From assembly GCF_000150275.1 (NCBI RefSeq), contig NW_002060947.1, positions 1,911,740 through 1,975,739 of the forward strand: 64,000 bases of DNA. Reading direction: 5' to 3'. The notes beneath the pieces were generated by a model. The model searched no databases. It saw nothing but the letters and a program-made list of their open reading frames with translations, and had not been told where the DNA came from. Positions 1 to 12,720 of this stretch are shown piece after piece. The translations under genes were made by a program, and so were the position numbers. The DNA comes from Trichoplax adhaerens (Eukaryota; Placozoa; Uniplacotomia; Trichoplacea; Trichoplacidae). Position 1 is the first letter of the stretch. Each line of letters begins with the position of its first letter.

Positions 1-1059
1 AAAATTATATCAAAATATTCAAAGTAAAAAATTGAATTTTTGAGTTATAGGTTACTATAATAGATATGATAAGTATTATCTCCGGTATACGTACGTTTTC
101 TTTTGTAAAATTATGCCTTGCGGCAATATTGTCTATGATATATTCTGCCAATGTGGTATATTGCAGAATAATAGACATGATACTTTCATTTTACATCTAA
201 AATGCTACATCACTAAATTATCTAGATTTTGTTAAACAATTTATTTATTCATGCCAGGAATTTAGATGGTTGTGTAGACATTTGCTAAATATATAATTCA
301 GAGTCTCATTGTGATATCGTATTCGAATGACAAACTCTGTGATATGCATACCAATTTTAAGCGACTTACTTTCTTACTATTCGATTATATCATTTTTAAT
401 TGTACATTGTCTATTGCTATTTACTCAAAACTAATTTGTAGAGAAAATCCTCACTCCGGATTTCTAACATTATTACCGATGCAGTAGATAGTAGGCACTG
501 GTAAAAATGTTCACCTTTAAATGCGGTCGATTTATGATTTTGACTTAGAATAGAAATCCTTTGGCATTTGACAGCTATATACCGTATCGATTCTACGAGT
601 ACAAATAAAAATGGAATTAAAAATTAGTTATATAACTTACAAATATCAGCCATCTATTAGCCCTTGAAACACCCAAATTCGATAGTAGCAGTTCATAATC
701 TTTAGCATTTAACAACAGTACAACTCATCTTAATGCTTGAAGAGCATTAAGCACCAAACTGTATATTTCCAACTTGATCATATTGTAACTAGCTCGCATA
801 TGTAAGCATACGAGTATCTTATCCGCAACACTTAAGATACAGCTTAGATCTGTTGTACTTCTATCACATATGTATCCATGCAAAATTTTTGAAGATATCT
901 AACTTTAGTCCTTTGTTATTCGTTTATAATTTATTTTTTTTCTAATCAGGAATGTTTTATTTATTCGTAATCGACTTTTCACTCTGCACGTATTTCTTTC
1001 ACTTTAATTACTCAAGTGATTATTACCAAATTCTAATGATATCTTTTCTTGCGGCAAAG
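1..1059 (+). other. Intron of the Brachyury gene (5' boundary outside window)
   Basis: No coding exon is visible here. The acceptor is at 1058-1059, directly before the IMLNSL exon. The sequence is AT-rich and I see no repeat array or RNA gene. A possible in-frame extension upstream of 1060 does not match the expected T-box residues and is read as intron. Confidence 0.75.
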
Positions 1060-4000
1060 ATTATGCTAAACTCATTGCATAAATATGAGCCTCGGCTGCA
1101 CATTGTTAAAGTTGGGTCATCTCCAGATTCCGATAAAACAATTACTGCTCATTCTTTCCCTGAAACTCAATTTATTGCGGTGACAGCCTACCAAAACGAA
1201 GAGGTATGTTAATTACTGATATTTCGAAATGACCAATCATTTCCCTTATCGCCATGCTCCTTATGCCTGATTTCAACTAATGAATGCTAGAAAGTGATAT
1301 TAATTTATTAACTATAAAGTAAAGCAGTCGAGATTACATTTGTGACGGGTATATTTCTGACCTGCTCGCCATTTTTAATACTGGTATTTTTATATAATTA
1401 AACTTTGAGCTATATAGTTACTAACCCTTCGATATTATTATTCCTTCAAGATTACCGCCTTAAAAATCAAGTATAATCCTTTCGCTAAAGCGTTCTTGGA
1501 TGCCAAGGAAAGGTAAATGACTGCCTAGTTAAATAATAAATTATTGCTATCTTGACTTCAGACTATTTATACTGCACAAGAGTTAAAAAAACTAATTATT
1601 GAATCTATTAATTAAAGTACCAGAAATAGATATTGTTATGGTGCCGTAGTAATCAGCGTCTTTGTAATCCTAATAACCACGGATAAACGAAAATTTCTTT
1701 AGCTAATTAAGCATATATATGTAGTGTAGATATAGTTTATGCGTATTTCTGAGCTTTAACATATAAAAATGTCTAGAATATATCTTGATTTGTCTAAATT
1801 TACATCTTATAAAACACAATAGACTTAGATCTTCCAAAGCTAATGCAGAACTACAAATATATTGTAGAAAATTTAAAAAAAGGGGAATTTTATTTCTATT
1901 AAAAATAGAGCTGAGCAAAAAGAAGCTGAAGAAAAGAGCCATGAATTGAGAGCACCTGCATATCCACCTCACTGTAAGAGAAAATTATAAAATTATATTC
2001 AGAGGATGCAGAATAGAGCCAAGTATTTCAATTATAATTTAATGCCGATATACACTGTTTCTGCCTTTCATAATACAGTTAATGGCGGTTGGTACTTACC
2101 AAATTCTAATCCAATGTGTCGTACACCTCGATCCATTCAACCTCCGTCATTGCAAACAGGTGTTCATCCACATCATCGCATGCCTGCCGTAGAGCGATAT
2201 TCGCCATATTCTCGCCCTGCAGGCTATCCTCAACAATATCATCAGGCATCACCCTATGCAGGCAAGCGATAATAAAATTATTACATCATCAAAATTTATT
2301 TTTATGCAATGGATGAGTCAAATAATGACGGGAAAATAATTATAGAATCACTTACTGGCGACGGTAGTAGTATTCTAGTATAGCATTTCTTGACGTGATA
2401 TTGAAGAAATCTTATAATTCTGTTACTGTTCATTGCTGTAATTGGCCATTTGCTTTAACCCTTCACTACAGTATATCCTTTTATTTCTTAGTCATATGCT
2501 TATTTATTGCAAACTAGGAAATAATTAATATTTTTGAACCTTATATTGAATCCCATAGTAGTTTGAATCACTATATATTTTTGGGGATCTTCATGAGTTC
2601 ACTTCGATATTACGAGTGTATATGTCATATACATTCACAAAGAACTTTTTTAGCATTAGAAGCTTTTAATTAAGATGATGCTACATATTGAAGCGAGGGT
2701 ATCCATACTTACTAGCCTCTATGCAATTTATCACGCTTGATCAGTTGATTTATAATTCATTACTTCGAAGATATGGCTAATTCTAGAATCCATCAGCAAA
2801 AAGAGATCTATCTTTTCATTTTTTAAGCGCAATAGATCAATCTAATAATTCTGAGGTCACTGGTTTCCATGCATTTGCTACGTTTGACCAGTTGATTTGC
2901 AGTATATTGAAGCGGAAATAACTAATTATAGAGCGAATTAGCATAAGAGATCTATACTTGTACTTTTAAGCGTAGTAGATCAATCTTACAGTTCTGACTT
3001 TTAACCGTCCTGTATTTGAATCCCTATAGTAGTTTGCACTATAGGGATGAAACTTATGCTAGGCTATATCGCGCTAAATTGAAATTTTATTTGATAAATT
3101 CGTCACCGTTTTTTTAATTTTGGGGGGACTTTTATTAATTAACAGCAAAAAAGATTTTTCAAAAAATTGCTAAAATCTCAATCTTTGTCGATTGTGATAG
3201 TATGATTTATTCCTAATTATCCCATCTGCTATTTCTAATATGTCTTTGACCTATGGAGAGCAGAATAGAGCTATATTGTTAATAGCTATCCATCGTGATA
3301 TTAGACAGAACTATATGTCATACTACCCTGTCTGAATGTGTTTGTTTGTTATTTTAAATTACTTATGAAATGGTAATCAATAATTGTGATACAGTTATAA
3401 GAAATTGGACTTGGAATACACCTTACGAGTCCTTTCATGTGATATCTAATTAGATAAATAGTTATTTTTGCTCTTCCATGACAGATTCGTTCGTTAGCAT
3501 GATCAAACTCGTTCTCACTAGCTCATATAGAAGATAGTATTGAAATTTTCTCCCACCTTGATTCAAATTAGTGACTAAAGGTGGAATTAGTGTATGTGTT
3601 AATTAGGATAAAATAGCCATTAAAATAGAGATCACGCGAAATCATTGACTTTATTTGTTTACTTTAACTGATTGCTTGTCAATCAGCTAAATAAACAAAG
3701 TCAGCCTACTTTAATTATTTGGTTTGGGTAGGAAGATAACAAGCTAATGACTATTTGCTCAGTGAAGCTTAAGCGGACTAAAACAAAACTTTCCTGTTCA
3801 TATGAATTTTAAACTAGCCTATACTGGAGTTTTATCGGCGCTATTTTGAAGATTATGAGAAAAATTAAACTAGTAATTTGCTTATCATATTCAATCTTTC
3901 GGATGAATATTTCTCATGTTATACTTTTACTGGCGAAATTATTCGAAAGAAAAGTGAAATAATTGAACTAGACATCTTGTAAGAAATGCCTGTTGAATTC

Positions 4001-5423
4001 TGTTTTTAATAATTTTAGTAGAACTTCAGGTTTTTAGTGATTAAGCATGTTGCAGTGGAAGACTGTTTTATATTGTCTAATTGAAGGGTGTACATTGACC
4101 TTAGTATCATGGCGAAATTTGTTCATTAGCATAAATTAGATCCATTACTTAATAATATCAGTAAATAACATAAGAAATAGACTTACTAAGTTACTTTACT
4201 ATGGTTCATTCTTCAAAGACAGAATGCAGTAAAAGGATCAACAAAACTAATAAAAATTACCACCTTATATGTAGAAATAGTTGAAAAAAAGATTGTTTCA
4301 ATCACATACTTATAATTACAATTTGATGATATTAAAGCCAGAGACCTTAAGATATATTAAATGAATAAGTAGGTTTTCATGATGATCCAAGAGTCAGAGA
4401 CTTGAGACTCAGTATCAATTCGTTCAATGAAAATATTATCACACAATTGGATAATATCAAAATTAGAGGCCATTAGATATATTAGTAAATCTATTTTCCC
4501 AATAACTAATACAGCGAAGACTTGAAATATACGCGTATGATAGCATTAGGAATAAACTTAATTTAATGCCGCGCATATTGAGCTGCTACTTCGACAATTA
4601 TGTGCAGGAAATCACATTATTGTGATGTTCATCATCGTACAGCCATCGTTAATAATATTAATAAAAATTTGGTATTGTATAATGATATTATTTATGAAGT
4701 TAATCTAGCATAATATCAATAGAATTTTCTTCTCAGAAGGAGATCTACAATATAAGAATTTTTAAAAAGTTTAAGAGCAACGATAAAAATCAATTTTAGA
4801 ATAAATAGTGAGCTGAGTCCTAAAGCTTGCTATTTATTATTTTAATTATGCGACATAGCAAAATGATGCTGTTTTAAGTTGTTTAGTTTGATAATACTCC
4901 CTCAATTCGATTCAATCTCAAAGTTGTCTTATTTACGTCAAACCTTATACAATAATCAATTTTAGGCGGCCACCTTACTGATCATGACGCCAATGCGATG
5001 TTATTACAAAGTGCAGCAGCTGCTAATGTTGGCACCCCGACAGATCCCTGGGGGCGATCTCGTCCTAATCCACCCATGTTGCCGTCGCCAACTGCCTTGC
5101 CAGGGCCACCTCCTAGTTTATGGTCGTCGACATCAACGCCATTAGGAGCAGCGAGAGCCCAATTTAATTCACATCCATCATTTGCAACGGCAGCTACGGT
5201 GGCCGCTGCAGCAGCTTCTAGTGCTAGCGCTGGACATGTTTCTAGCTCCAATAGTCCTATCAATGCTAGCCATATTGCACGATCAGGGATGTACGGTAAT
5301 GCCCATATACAAGATATCAATGACGAAAGTGGTTCCGGTGAAACCGGACATCTTTATACACATCCACCGGCTATGCCTGTTCATACTATGGCATCTTGGA
5401 ATTCCATGGTGCCACAAGTTTAA
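1060..5423 (+). CDS. TBXT: Brachyury T-box transcription factor, 3' part (5' exons outside window)
   Basis: DNA-binding T-box transcription factor, nuclear. Five exons are visible: 1060-1203, 1451-1512, 1909-1973, 2079-2261 and 4966-5423 (TAA stop), together 303 codons plus stop, with phase consistent throughout. The first two exons hold the end of the T-box: [19 protein letters not shown], then [16 protein letters not shown] and [20 protein letters not shown], which are diagnostic of the Brachyury subfamily. The C-terminal part has NGGWYLPNS, an Ala/Ser-rich stretch and MLLQS, matching in order the W-LLP and SMLQS patches of animal Brachyury proteins. The intron 2262-4965 uses a GC donor (CAG/gcaagc); reading through it instead would end the protein at a TAA after Gly-Lys-Arg. 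The N-terminal T-box exons must lie 5' of the window. Family assignment is firm; orthology to Brachyury rather than another T-box gene rests on the C-terminal match and the T-box motifs. Confidence 0.93.
2739..3000. repeat. Two-copy diverged tandem repeat, about 147 bp unit
   Basis: Copies begin at about 2739 and 2886. Shared landmarks in order are TGA(T/C)CAGTTGATTT, AGAGATCTAT and AG(C/T)AGATCAATCT followed by TTCTGA. The copies are clearly diverged. Located inside the Brachyury intron. Confidence 0.6.
3647..3702. other. Imperfect stem-loop
   Basis: The arms GACTTTATTTGTTTA and TAAATAAACAAAGTC pair with one mismatch and one wobble. Closer to the loop CTGATTG pairs with CAATCAG around a CTTGT loop. 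It lies in the Brachyury intron. Function is unknown; it could be a small inverted-repeat relic. Confidence 0.5.
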
Positions 5424-8400
5424 TAAGTGTAAAAAATTTTCACTGTAATATCAAGAAAGTAAGCCGATGAGCAAAATACTCCATGCGCATACTTTCTACA
5501 TCCTATCAAACAAGTAGCAAAGTACAAACATCTACTATTCTCATTTTTGCCTTAACTGACCTAAGCTGGTAACATTTAACTATTCTACTAATCAAGTTTA
5601 AAAAAGCGAATATAAAAAATTTGAAGTTTTTCCGAAGAGTAAATTTAAGATCTATTTGTCATGGCAAAGAAGTGAATGCAAGTTTTCATCACCAACTACA
5701 ATGATGAAACTTATTCTTTCCCCTGCAACCTTTTATAGGGATTTTACATAAAAATATGCAAATCATTATAAATTATAATTAATCATCATCATAATGAAGG
5801 AGTTACGACTTGTTTTATATATGTATATACAGCATATACTAGTGTATACATTCAACCATATATATATATCAAAATATGTATATCGTTATGATTTACTTCG
5901 TGGATCATTTTAAATAATGATTATACTTAGAAAACCACTGCTCTAACTGTCGCCACATCTAACTGCGTGTGAATTCCCCTGCATACGTGTGTATCTATCG
6001 ATTGCTTGTCTAAAACTAATTTAAAACCGGTACCTGTTAATTATTAGCTATCACAAAAATCTTGATATACAACGTTAACCTAGAAATGAATTACTTGGCC
6101 GTTATATTATTTCTCCATAAACATTGACTGACCTAATGCTTCATTTCCTTTCAAATATTATAGTTATTCTCCGAATATTAGCTGCAAAGGCTAATTTTAA
6201 TAGCTCAAAGTTTTACATGTAATGCATTATTTCAATCCATTTATCTAATGCAAAGAAAGATAAGAGATTGCAGATACTTTAGTCAGAAATACACGTAGAC
6301 TACTATGTGCATTTTGAGATGTATTATGTTATGCTGGTTGTTAGAACTGGTGTTTTCACTTATCGATAAGTTCAATTTTTTCTGGCAACATAAACAGTTT
6401 TTGGTCCATTGATCTTGTCGAATTTAGAGAAATTGTTAACTTGTAATTGGCTTATTGATAACTGTCATTCACTTTCCATTAAGCTTTAGCTCTTTATCGA
6501 AGTGATTTGCTATAAAACGCATGCAGCACTTTTCAATACTTTTAGGCATACTGCTGGATGTTTCTATCCTATTGTCATATCCAAATTAATATACGCATGT
6601 CATTCTAAGATAGAACTTAATCACTAAAAGAATTTTAATACATGGATAATTTCAGATTTCAACTGTAATATGTAATCAGCGAAATTTTCATTGAGAAAGG
6701 TTTATTCTAACTTTATAGTTGTTCTGTGATATATTACTCAAAGCTTAATGTATGCTATTCATATTTAGTACTATTGGTTGTCAAGTACCCCTTCCAATAT
6801 CTGTATTAAAATACGTATATATATAATTTGCAGTATTCATCGTGGATATATAGAAACATTTCGAACACGTCGATATGATTTGAGTGTAGCTATCTTTAGA
6901 TGATTATAATTTAGAGCTGATATTTTCAACAATATCAACTAATAATGCTATTGTTGTTTAATGTAGTTCTGGCTTTTACGTATTTTCAATAACTGTTACT
7001 ACTAAATTCCTTCTGGGCTGCTTTTAAATTTAAAACCTTATAATTCTCTGCAGTTTTACAGAGATCACTAGTTGTTTATGTCTTCCGAATTTTACAAGAC
7101 AAAAGCGCATTCGTTTGTTAAATTTACATTCTTTCATATCAGATGTTTTATTATCTTACATAACGCTATGCTTATCGTTGTTGTTGAATTTACCTCACTT
7201 GGTATGTCATGATTGATTGAAAGTCTTGTAACAGCTCAAATCAGCTTTTAAGATGTAATCCTTAAGTATAATCCGGATTTATCAAAAGCAATAAAACTAT
7301 CATGTTTTCTTTTACCACTCGCCAATACTGTATCTTCCTTTCTTTATTTTAAATGGTATCATTTTAGGTAATACTCGTAGAAGATACTTAGGATTATTTA
7401 AGTAGCGAATACTCGAATTTTAATAATCTAATACCAGCATAGACTATTCGTTTTATGTCACTATACTGCATGATTTCTGTCTACTTTATAGCACAGTATT
7501 TTCGCAGTGGTTCATTTATAAACTTACGAAGATCTTAAACTTTAAGTCCTCTTATAGATTTAAAAATTTGTAGACATATGTAGCTTAGTCAATTGAAAAG
7601 GTAATGTTGTTTGAAGTACTGTAGTGATCTAAAAGAGGCGAAATAAATTGCTCTGTTTCTGATATAGTATTTTGGAACATATTACCAGTACGAATATACC
7701 GACGTACATGCTGACTTTAAAGTAGCTGATTACTTACTGTAGATCGTATATTTACTTCAGAACTGTTTTAGCAATGTCTAGTCAAAAATTGTTGTAAATT
7801 GGGATGGCCTTATGTAATAGCGTACAATTCGATCACGCTCACCCAATCGTGTGCTATTGTTTTACATAAATCATGGACTTTTATTAGATACTTCGAGGTA
7901 TCTGGAAGTCTATGACATATTCATACGGTATACCTATATTTATTAGCAGATTTGGAGTACAACATATTATATTTTTTATGTTGCAATGCTGTATATATGC
8001 ATTATTAATAAACATGATTACAGAATATTGTGTACTAGAATTTTTTATCCATTAGTAAATACAACCTCTTTGTAATCTACTACTGTTGTATCGAGCTATG
8101 CATATCAAGATCTTACACTCTCATGTCCGCATGGAATATGGAGCGAAGTTAATTCCTTAGCCATTTACTAACCAGAAAATCTGTGCACATGTAACCCTGC
8201 TCGTAAGCAGATATGCTAACTTTCCAACAGCTCTCGTTAAGTAATCAATTTTTCTTGGGTTAATTTTATATGCTAGATCGACTTCAGCAATTAAGACAGT
8301 GTAAATTCGTTGTATGAGTTACTTGCTATACACAGAATATCTAAGTTCGCATAGGATTGAGATATTGAAAGTGAATAAAGAATAGTTTTAAAATGTATAA

Positions 8401-9082
8401 AATGAAGCTCCGATATCTGTACCACGCAAATAAAATCTTTTGTTTGAAATAACACGGCTCAAAGAATATTTATACTCGTAATGAACGTCTACCTTAAATA
8501 CTGAATCGTGCTAATACGAATGAAATTACGTTAATCCGCAAGTGATAGGCAAGGGCATTCAGGAATTTTAAGCATCTTGAAAATATATCTAGGAGAAGAA
8601 ACGTAATATGACATTGTCTACTAGGTCTAATTAGTCTATAAGTTAGATATGGAAGCAATTTAATCATAAATCTCATTTTATTATTTAAATCCATTGACTG
8701 TTATGATGGACCTGTAAAGTATTACCACAGAATACGAGTATGCATCTTTAACAATTAGTTACGTACCTGATGCATTTACATTACCATTATGAAGGAATAC
8801 TGTAATCTACTGTTAGTTACATTACAGATCAAATACACACTTACAATAAAGAGCATAAATTGCATTATTCTATACTACTGTAATTTACACAGCTATTTAC
8901 TTTAAGCGATATACAATGTTTATACACAAACTAATATGGTGTAACCAAATCAGTTAGTGGTATACTTTTACGATGACAGAAAAGTTTTGTTGGTAACTGT
9001 GTAGTGTGATAATTCAATATCGCTTCTAGGCCTGATCTTCTGGAGAGCGTTATTCCACGAATGTAGAAGTTCTCTATTTGCA
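5424..9082. other. Intergenic, between Brachyury and SFT2D
   Basis: The genes on either side converge here (Brachyury + and SFT2D -), so this stretch holds both 3' UTRs. I found no exon with matching splice sites on either strand. It is AT-rich, with a TA-dinucleotide patch at about 5855-5870 and an imperfect inverted repeat at 7810-7869. Confidence 0.55.
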
Positions 9083-11780
9083 CTAGACATTGCAACAGCT
9101 TTTAAAGCAGCCCGTAACGGCAGATCTTAAAAAAGTTGTAATATCACCATTAATTAAGATTATCGTAAAATTTAAATTTACAAATGAGTGCTGGATCGTT
9201 AACTTAAGCAATTATCTTACCTTGCATAAGGAATATATGATAAGCAGTACCTATATAGAACACAGGCACAAAAGTATTGTTACACAACAACATCAATTGG
9301 AAACATATTACGATATATCAAGGTGATGAATTAACAAGTAAACAACTTACCAAGTCATCGCTAAATACTGGCAAATGCAAAAAATAAGAGCCAGGAAAGC
9401 TTTCTTCCACTACATCGTTAAAAGTCATACCAATAATAAGTCTTAGCTTAATAATGATATACATTAATTAATTAATATCAATACTATACTGTAAACCGTC
9501 AATGTAATACATATGGTAGCATTCTTACTGTGTCTTTGTGTAGGATACTTATTGTTATGCACAAAAATGGTGTCAAGTTTTATCAAGCGAATATCAATTG
9601 CTTACCCAGAGAGCGGCACATAGCGTTAGACCGAGAAATAGCTAAATCACCGAAAGAGTCAAATTTATCATCCATGTTCAGAATTTTGGATATTTTAAAA
9701 GTGCTTTCATAAAGTATATCAGGTTACTCACAAATACTAAACAGGTAGCAATCAATCTGTTTGGATCTAACATTCTTTTAATTTGCTTCACCGGTCCCAT
9801 CAAAAATACGGTACTATAAAAAGTAATATAGCTGAGAAAATTTTTCACATTGCATTTAAGTATTAATAAACTCTAACCTAGCAATTGAGAGTATGTTACC
9901 AAAAGAGTACAGAAATGCAAATGCTGTCAAGTTACCAAAGAAAAGCATGATCGATCCCTTAGAACCAGTAGAGTGAAAGCGTTTAGAGAGTAGTAATAAA
10001 GGTTCAAATAAAATATATGTCATTTCTTAACAGTTCTCTAAAGTGCGTAGTTTATAAGCAAACATATTCGTACTGTATATATATATAAAGTAGTATATTG
10101 TTGTATATCCATCAGTAAGGTAAAGCATACTCAAACAAGGGCCTCTACTAGATTAAAAGTGATGTAAATTTAGTCAGCAACGGTCAAATTACTAATTATA
10201 CAGGTATAAGAAAACTTCATCTCTAATACGCAGCTACTCGTTATTCTAAGAGTACACGGTATTGAACATGAAATACTTTGATATTTATTGCTTACAATAA
10301 TTGAAAGTAGGACGCCTAAACCAAAGCAAATACCAAAGCCTTTAATTCTTGTACTCCAACTTAGCGTGGAAGCATCGGATACCTACGTTAAAATAACGTT
10401 AACTTTATCATTAAATAGTATTATTAACTAAGCCGGTAGCAGATTCGTTTAGTAAGTAACCATTGGACATTGAATTGTTGATAGAGCATTATAGTAACCT
10501 TACAGTGGCATGTTTATTTGATTCCTTAAAAGGATTTCACACTATCATTTATATGCAGTATACTATAGTAAAATTGCAGTACTCGTGTCCGAATCATCCA
10601 TCAATCATAGTAGCTAACTATCTGAATCTTGTATGCATCTAAGGCGTCTTGAAAGATAGATTTAATACTGTATTTAACAAGAATCTACCCTATACAAGGT
10701 ACTTTATAAAATGTTTTCCATCTGCAACATGTTATCGAGGAAAGTGGATGACTACATTGATCAAGATACCCATCAACAAGAATGTACAGTACCATATGTA
10801 GTGGAGTGGATAAGAAATGGTCTTACTATTTCATTTTGGTAATAAATGTTTCCATCTCCACAATATTCTTACCCAGGAAAGTGGATGACTACGTTCATTT
10901 AAGATAGCCATCAACAAGAATCTACCCTCTATACGTACCTTTATAGCATTACAGTATTACCTAGGAAAAATAGATGACTACATTGATCAAGATAGCTATT
11001 ATCAAAAACCTTCTCTATAGACAATACCGTAGGCGGTGGAATGGATAAGAAAAAGTCTCGTTATCGTAGTAAACTATTTGCATCTCCATACTATTACTAC
11101 CTGGAAAAGTGGATGATTCCATTGATCAAGATACCCATTAATAAGGATCTACCTTGGTCGATCCTATTAGACACTACCGTAGGTGTAGTCCGCAATTTTT
11201 CCATCTGTATGACAGGATGTAGGCAAGTGGACAACTACATTGTACTTCTTTCTTGATCCAATTTAGTTGATTGGATATGGTGTTGAAAGTTAGAACCTCA
11301 TTTGCTGTACACTTCTTTTCGACTCGTGTAATGATGATGGATAATTGGATACAATTCTATCCATTTATTATGACAACTTGGTTATTTTAGAGTCTTGCTA
11401 ACAGGCAGTTAGTGCAAGGACAATCGATAGGGTTTGATGATGCAGATACAGTCGTACAAATCCAACAACACTATGAGTTTGCTTGGCTATTCTTCTACTT
11501 TTGCTTACGCTAGATTAAAAAGATGATAGGTAGGAATGTATATGATAGCAAAGAACTGGCTATTGACGTATTCTACGGTTGCATTGGCACTATTCAAGGA
11601 CCCCATCTGTAGTAATTGGATGCCACAAAGCATGACTATACCGCCATCACTTGCATACATTGATGTAGCAAGCCGTCTACTCAAGCAACAAGCTTGTATT
11701 TTACTTTCAAGCATCACCTGTGCTAGTAATGAAGGCTCTTCTTCCTTTTGGCCGCCAACCAGGCCTTTTAACTTATCCAT
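9083..11780 (-). CDS. SFT2D1: SFT2-domain vesicle transport protein (SFT2D1/2-like)
   Basis: Small four-helix membrane protein of the SFT2/Got1-like family, which works in endosome/plasma membrane-to-Golgi retrograde traffic with syntaxin-type SNAREs. Eight exons on the - strand: 11718-11780 (start MDKLKGLVGGQKEEE), 10296-10382, 9878-9957, 9732-9813, 9606-9641, 9351-9409, 9221-9250 and 9083-9125 (TAG). Lengths sum to 480 nt, giving 159 residues, equal to the usual family length of about 160. Family motifs in order are DASTLSWSTRIKGFGICF, FLMGPVKQIKRML, RLIAT, LTLCAALWWKKA, LALIFCICQYLAMTWY and LSYIPYAR. Every junction keeps phase. Exons of 30 and 36 nt explain why no long ORF shows. Intron 1 carries a four-copy tandem repeat. 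The gene points towards Brachyury, tail to tail. Confidence 0.95.
10690..11250. repeat. Four-copy tandem repeat, about 95-140 bp spacing, in SFT2D intron 1
   Basis: Four occurrences of a block resembling GGAAAGTGGATGACTACATT followed by GATCAAGATACCCATCAAC lie near 10738, 10876, 10966 and 11105, with linker text such as TCTACCCT and ATAAGAAA between. Copies are diverged but easy to align by eye. Confidence 0.75.
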
Positions 11781-12149
11781 TCTTGAGTGGTTGTGATGAA
11801 TTGGAGAGAGGAAAGGAGGAAAGAGTAGACGATGTTTTCTTGCTCGAGTAGTTGGTGCAGGATGGCTTTTACTTGGGGAGTCGGACTGCCTTCCAGCCTG
11901 CTGTACAGTACCGTAAGTTAAAGTTGAATGCCTATGTGAATACTGTACCAGTCTACTACACGGTACTGCGGTACCGTGGCGACCGGATGCAGATGACATC
12001 ATCATTATCTAAAAATGGCTACATATCATCATCTGGTGGATCCTATCGAGAAATGTAGCAGTCACTTTAATGGTAGCAGATTTCAGTTTGCAGTAGTTTA
12101 GACGATCTAGCCTAGATACTCGATAGTTTAAGGCTTTCTTTTTAGCAAA

Positions 12150-12720
12150 ATTGCAATCACCCGGGAAATCGCTGTGTAGCACTAACTTGAATCGTATTGG
12201 ATTTCAATTTGCATGACTTTCCAATAGTTTCCTGAATATCCTACAGTTTTTTTTAAAATATACTTTCTTTCTAGAAATGGGCAATCCCCGGAAATCACTG
12301 TGGAACACTAGCTTGAATCGTACCGGATTTCAATTTGCAAAATTACTAAAATAGTCTCCTAGATATTATATCATTTTAATCTGTACTTTCTGAATAACAG
12401 TTTGCAATTCCCGCGAAATCGCTGTGTAGTACTAACTTGAATCGTATTGGATTTCAATTTGCATGACTTTCCAATAGTTTCCTGAATATCCTACAGTTTT
12501 TTTTTAAAATATACTTTCTTTCTAGAAATGGGCAATGCCCGGAAATCACTGTGGAACACTAGCTTGAATCGTACCGGATTTCAATTTGCAAAATTTTTAA
12601 AATAGTCTCCTAGATATTATATCATTTTAATCTGTACTTTCTGAATAACAGTTTGCAATTCCCGCGAAATCGCTGTGTAGCGCTAGCATGAATCGTACTA
12701 AATTTCAATTTGCAAGAGTT
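12150..12720. repeat. Young 251-bp tandem repeat built of two related half-units
   Basis: Copies start at 12153 and 12404, with a partial third copy at 12655. The first two full copies differ at only about 8 positions by eye. Each 251-bp unit contains two related halves of about 125 bp, both bearing GAATCGTA(T/C)(T/C)GGATTTCAATTTGCA. It sits upstream of the SFT2D start, between SFT2D and the palmitoyltransferase gene. Confidence 0.9.

Larger units (their letters stand above)
2262..4965 (+). other. Long GC-AG intron of Brachyury
   Basis: The donor is CAG/gcaagc at 2262 and the acceptor is tttag/GC at 4965. No GT near the end of the upstream exon preserves phase, while the GC donor joins codon GG-GC exactly and gives the Brachyury-like order [24 protein letters not shown] is the usual context of GC donors. 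The intron contains two two-copy tandem repeats (2739-3000 and about 4319-4530) and a hairpin at 3647-3702, but no exon that I can support. Confidence 0.8.

Noticed and set aside
11505-12005. 166-codon ORF on the - strand
   Set aside because: Only its middle (11718-11780, MDKLKGLVGG...) is a real exon, the first of SFT2D. The rest has no family match and is cut by the splice donor CAG/gtgatg.
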